Of a DNA stretch of 64,000 bases, positions 62,721 through 64,000 are shown piece after piece. The notes under the pieces were generated by a model, which worked only from the letters and a program-made list of their open reading frames with translations, was not told the DNA's origin and searched no databases. Each line of letters begins with the position of its first letter. The first letter of the stretch is position 1. This DNA comes from Pseudosulfitobacter sp. DSM 107133 (GTDB taxonomy: Bacteria; Pseudomonadota; Alphaproteobacteria; Rhodobacterales; Rhodobacteraceae): positions 1,736,001-1,800,000 of the forward strand of contig NZ_CP085154.1 of the NCBI RefSeq assembly GCF_022788695.1. The letters run 5' to 3'. The translations under genes and the position numbers were made by a program.

Positions 62721-63422
62721 TCAGGCTTGCAGGCGGATCATCAGCTGGTTGCCGTCCCTGCGAGTCTCGATTTCGGTGATGTCGCGCACCAGCGCGCTCA
62801 GCTTGGAATGCCCATAGGTGCGCGTATCGAAATCGGGGTGCGACGACTGGATGGTCTGCCCGATCTGGCCCAGCGAATACCATTCGTCCTCGCGTTCGAT
62901 CTTTTCCATCGCAGCCTCGATCAGGGGCAAGGCATCGCGTGACTTTTCGCGCATGGCGGGGGCAGGGCCCTCGTCGCTGGGACCAAGGTTTTCGATAAAG
63001 ATGAACCGGTTGCACACGTTGCGCAGCGCCTCGGGCGTCTTTTTCTCGCCAATGCCGATCACGGTCAGCCCGTCCTCGCGCAGACGGTTCGCAAGCGAGG
63101 TAAAGTCGCTGTCCGAGGATACCAGCACAAAGCCGTCAAAGCGACGCGTGTGCAGGATGTCCATCGCGTCGATCACCAGACCGATGTCGCTGGCGTTCTT
63201 GCCCGATGTGTTCGCAGTTTCCTGATGCGCCACCAGCCCCAGAGACAGAACATGTTCGGACCAGTTGCGCAGACGCCCCGTCGACCAGTCACCATACACG
63301 CGGCGCAGGGCCGGTTCGCCAATGGTGGTCACTTCGCGCAAGATAGCGGCGGCGTGTTTGGCCGGCACGTTATCGGCGTCAATCAACACGGCAAGAAGCG
63401 GGCGGTCGCGATCAACAGGCAT
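62721..63422 (-). CDS. NYN-domain protein with C-terminal LOTUS/OST-HTH domain
   Basis: The 233-residue protein has an N-terminal NYN (PIN-like) nuclease domain with LLAVLIDADNVPAKHAAAIL, SDIGLVIDAMDILHTRRFDG and FVLVSSDSDFTSLANRLRED, giving the acidic active-site set. The C-terminal OST-HTH/LOTUS part (PLIEAAMEKIEREDEWYSLG and TRTYGHSKLSALVRDITEIE) is an RNA-binding fold. This matches LabA/NYN–LOTUS proteins believed to act in RNA processing. It is upstream of and codirectional with nothing on its 5' side; a small hairpin lies 55 bp before its start. Confidence 0.88.
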   Translation of the reverse strand: MPVDRDRPLLAVLIDADNVPAKHAAAILREVTTIGEPALRRVYGDWSTGRLRNWSEHVLSLGLVAHQETANTSGKNASDIGLVIDAMDILHTRRFDGFVLVSSDSDFTSLANRLREDGLTVIGIGEKKTPEALRNVCNRFIFIENLGPSDEGPAPAMREKSRDALPLIEAAMEKIEREDEWYSLGQIGQTIQSSHPDFDTRTYGHSKLSALVRDITEIETRRDGNQLMIRLQA

Positions 63423-63476
63423 GTCGGGTCCAATTCGGGTAGGGGGTGATACCGCAGTACCATCCCGTGAGTTAAT

Positions 63477-63493
63477 GGCACTTCAACAGTGCC
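63477..63493. terminator. Hairpin after the Fur-family gene
   Basis: GGCACT (63477-63482) and AGTGCC (63488-63493) form a 6-bp stem with a 5-base loop in the 80-bp gap between the Fur-family stop and the NYN start, on the transcribed minus strand. No T-run; weak terminator or leader hairpin. Confidence 0.35.
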
Positions 63494-63502
63494 CCCTTCG
63501 CC

Positions 63503-63913
63503 CTATTTCTTCAACGGCACGCCGTAAAGCTCAAGCCGGTGACCGCGCAGCTCAAAACCCAGTTTGGCGGCAATCCGCTCTTGCAGGGCTTCGATCTCTT
63601 CATCGACAAATTCGATCACTTCGCCCGACTGCATGTCGATCAGGTGGTCGTGGTGTTCGCGTTCGGCATCTTCATAGCGCGCACGCCCGTCACCGAATTC
63701 CAGTTTGTCCAGAATGCCGGCCTCTTCGAACAGTTTGACCGTGCGGTACACCGTGGCAATGGAAATGCCCGCATCAATGGCCGAGGCACGGGCATACAGC
63801 TGTTCCACGTCGGGGTGGTCGTCGCTGTCTTGCAGCACTTGCGCAATCACGCGGCGCTGGCCGGTCACGCGCAGGCCTTTTGTCTCACAGCGGGCGATGA
63901 TCGGTAGGCTCAT
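63503..63913 (-). CDS. fur: Fur-family metal-dependent regulator (Fur/Mur)
   Basis: The 136-residue regulator has the winged helix with LRVTGQRRVIAQVLQDSDDH, then SIATVYRTVKLFEEAGILDK (recognition helix) and the metal motif EREHHDHLIDMQSGEVIEFV (HHDH). The C-terminal Cys pairs of zinc-structured Fur proteins are absent. In alphaproteobacteria this branch often senses manganese (Mur) rather than iron, so the name fur is provisional. The 87 bp upstream to the window end show no clear box. Downstream lies the NYN gene. Confidence 0.9.
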   Translation of the reverse strand: MSLPIIARCETKGLRVTGQRRVIAQVLQDSDDHPDVEQLYARASAIDAGISIATVYRTVKLFEEAGILDKLEFGDGRARYEDAEREHHDHLIDMQSGEVIEFVDEEIEALQERIAAKLGFELRGHRLELYGVPLKK

Positions 63914-64000
63914 GGGGGCATCCCTTGTCGATGTGCGCTTGAGCGGCCTTCGGGCGCGCAGTCTGGACCTTGGTTTAACTTTGTTTGGCCAAAGGGGCCA

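Overview
This 64 kb window is a high-GC alphaproteobacterial chromosome segment, most likely from the Rhodobacteraceae (Roseobacter group). The evidence is gene content and order (argS–SPOR–nagZ–scpA–scpB; DUF177–rpmF–plsX–fabH–ihfA–merR; glnE; bpt; an alpha-type acetolactate synthase; TRAP transport with a Cache-domain two-component system), a one-cysteine DksA, a CtrA-type box, and several copies of a short intergenic repeat with the core CCGGGATATTT…GGCCAAAAGAAG that I associate with this family. I see no prophage, intact insertion sequence, CRISPR array or rRNA operon. It is mostly ordinary core chromosome with small accessory patches.

Layout. 1–3.5 kb: a broken LysE-type exporter start, a DUF1304 membrane protein, a Rieske oxygenase with a small partner gene and an XRE regulator, and a degenerate cold-shock-like protein. 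3.6–7.4 kb: an acetolactate synthase operon (ilvB, an LtrA-like membrane gene, ilvN) preceded by a complete attenuator: promoter, leader peptide rich in Val/Ile codons, antiterminator and terminator. 7.4–14.5 kb: a Cache histidine kinase and NarL-type regulator divergent from a TRAP transporter with unusually large Q and M subunits. 14.5–19.4 kb: nitronate monooxygenase, LysE exporter, Bpt leucyltransferase, RDD and DUF2852 membrane proteins, YbaK-like deacylase, then a structured intergenic repeat. 19.4–27.3 kb: glnE, a lipoprotein, an RlmI-type methyltransferase, a PIN protein, an M48 protease and a P450. 27.5–32.4 kb: VWA (CoxE-like) and MoxR genes around a DUF2927 lipoprotein and GNAT gene, then DksA. 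32.4–42.8 kb: FAD monooxygenase, xthA, erpA, dgt, argS, SPOR, nagZ, scpAB and a two-domain dCTP deaminase. 42.9–48.5 kb: tRNA-Pro(GGG), a MerR regulator with internal repeats, ihfA, fabH, plsX, rpmF, DUF177, bamE. 48.5–58.5 kb: OlsB-like acyltransferase, ABC-F protein, FemAB/GNAT-like gene, tyrS, anmK, a cupin, an amino-acid-oxidase-like flavoprotein and a 7TM histidine kinase. 58.5–64 kb: GNAT, eno, EamA transporter, a TrkH/KtrB potassium channel subunit, a NYN–LOTUS protein and a Fur-family regulator.

How the genes work together. Three themes recur: envelope and lipid synthesis (plsX, fabH, olsB-like, bamE, nagZ, anmK), translation and nucleotide housekeeping (argS, tyrS, rpmF, dgt, dcd, xthA), and nutrient response (ilv attenuator, glnE, TRAP with its two-component system, DksA, Fur-type regulator). 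Gene packing is tight: many ATGA/TGATG start-stop overlaps, and four convergent pairs that share a 4-bp stop overlap.

The most noteworthy non-gene signals are the ilv attenuator, two tandem ATGTGAA-N5-TTCACAT palindromes upstream of the DUF2852 gene, a start codon placed in the loop of a perfect 11-bp hairpin, a multi-stem element at 19.0–19.2 kb, and the dispersed repeat family, one copy of which supplies the stop codon of a gene. I found no clearly new multi-gene system. All functional assignments come from reading motifs and gene order; no database search was run.
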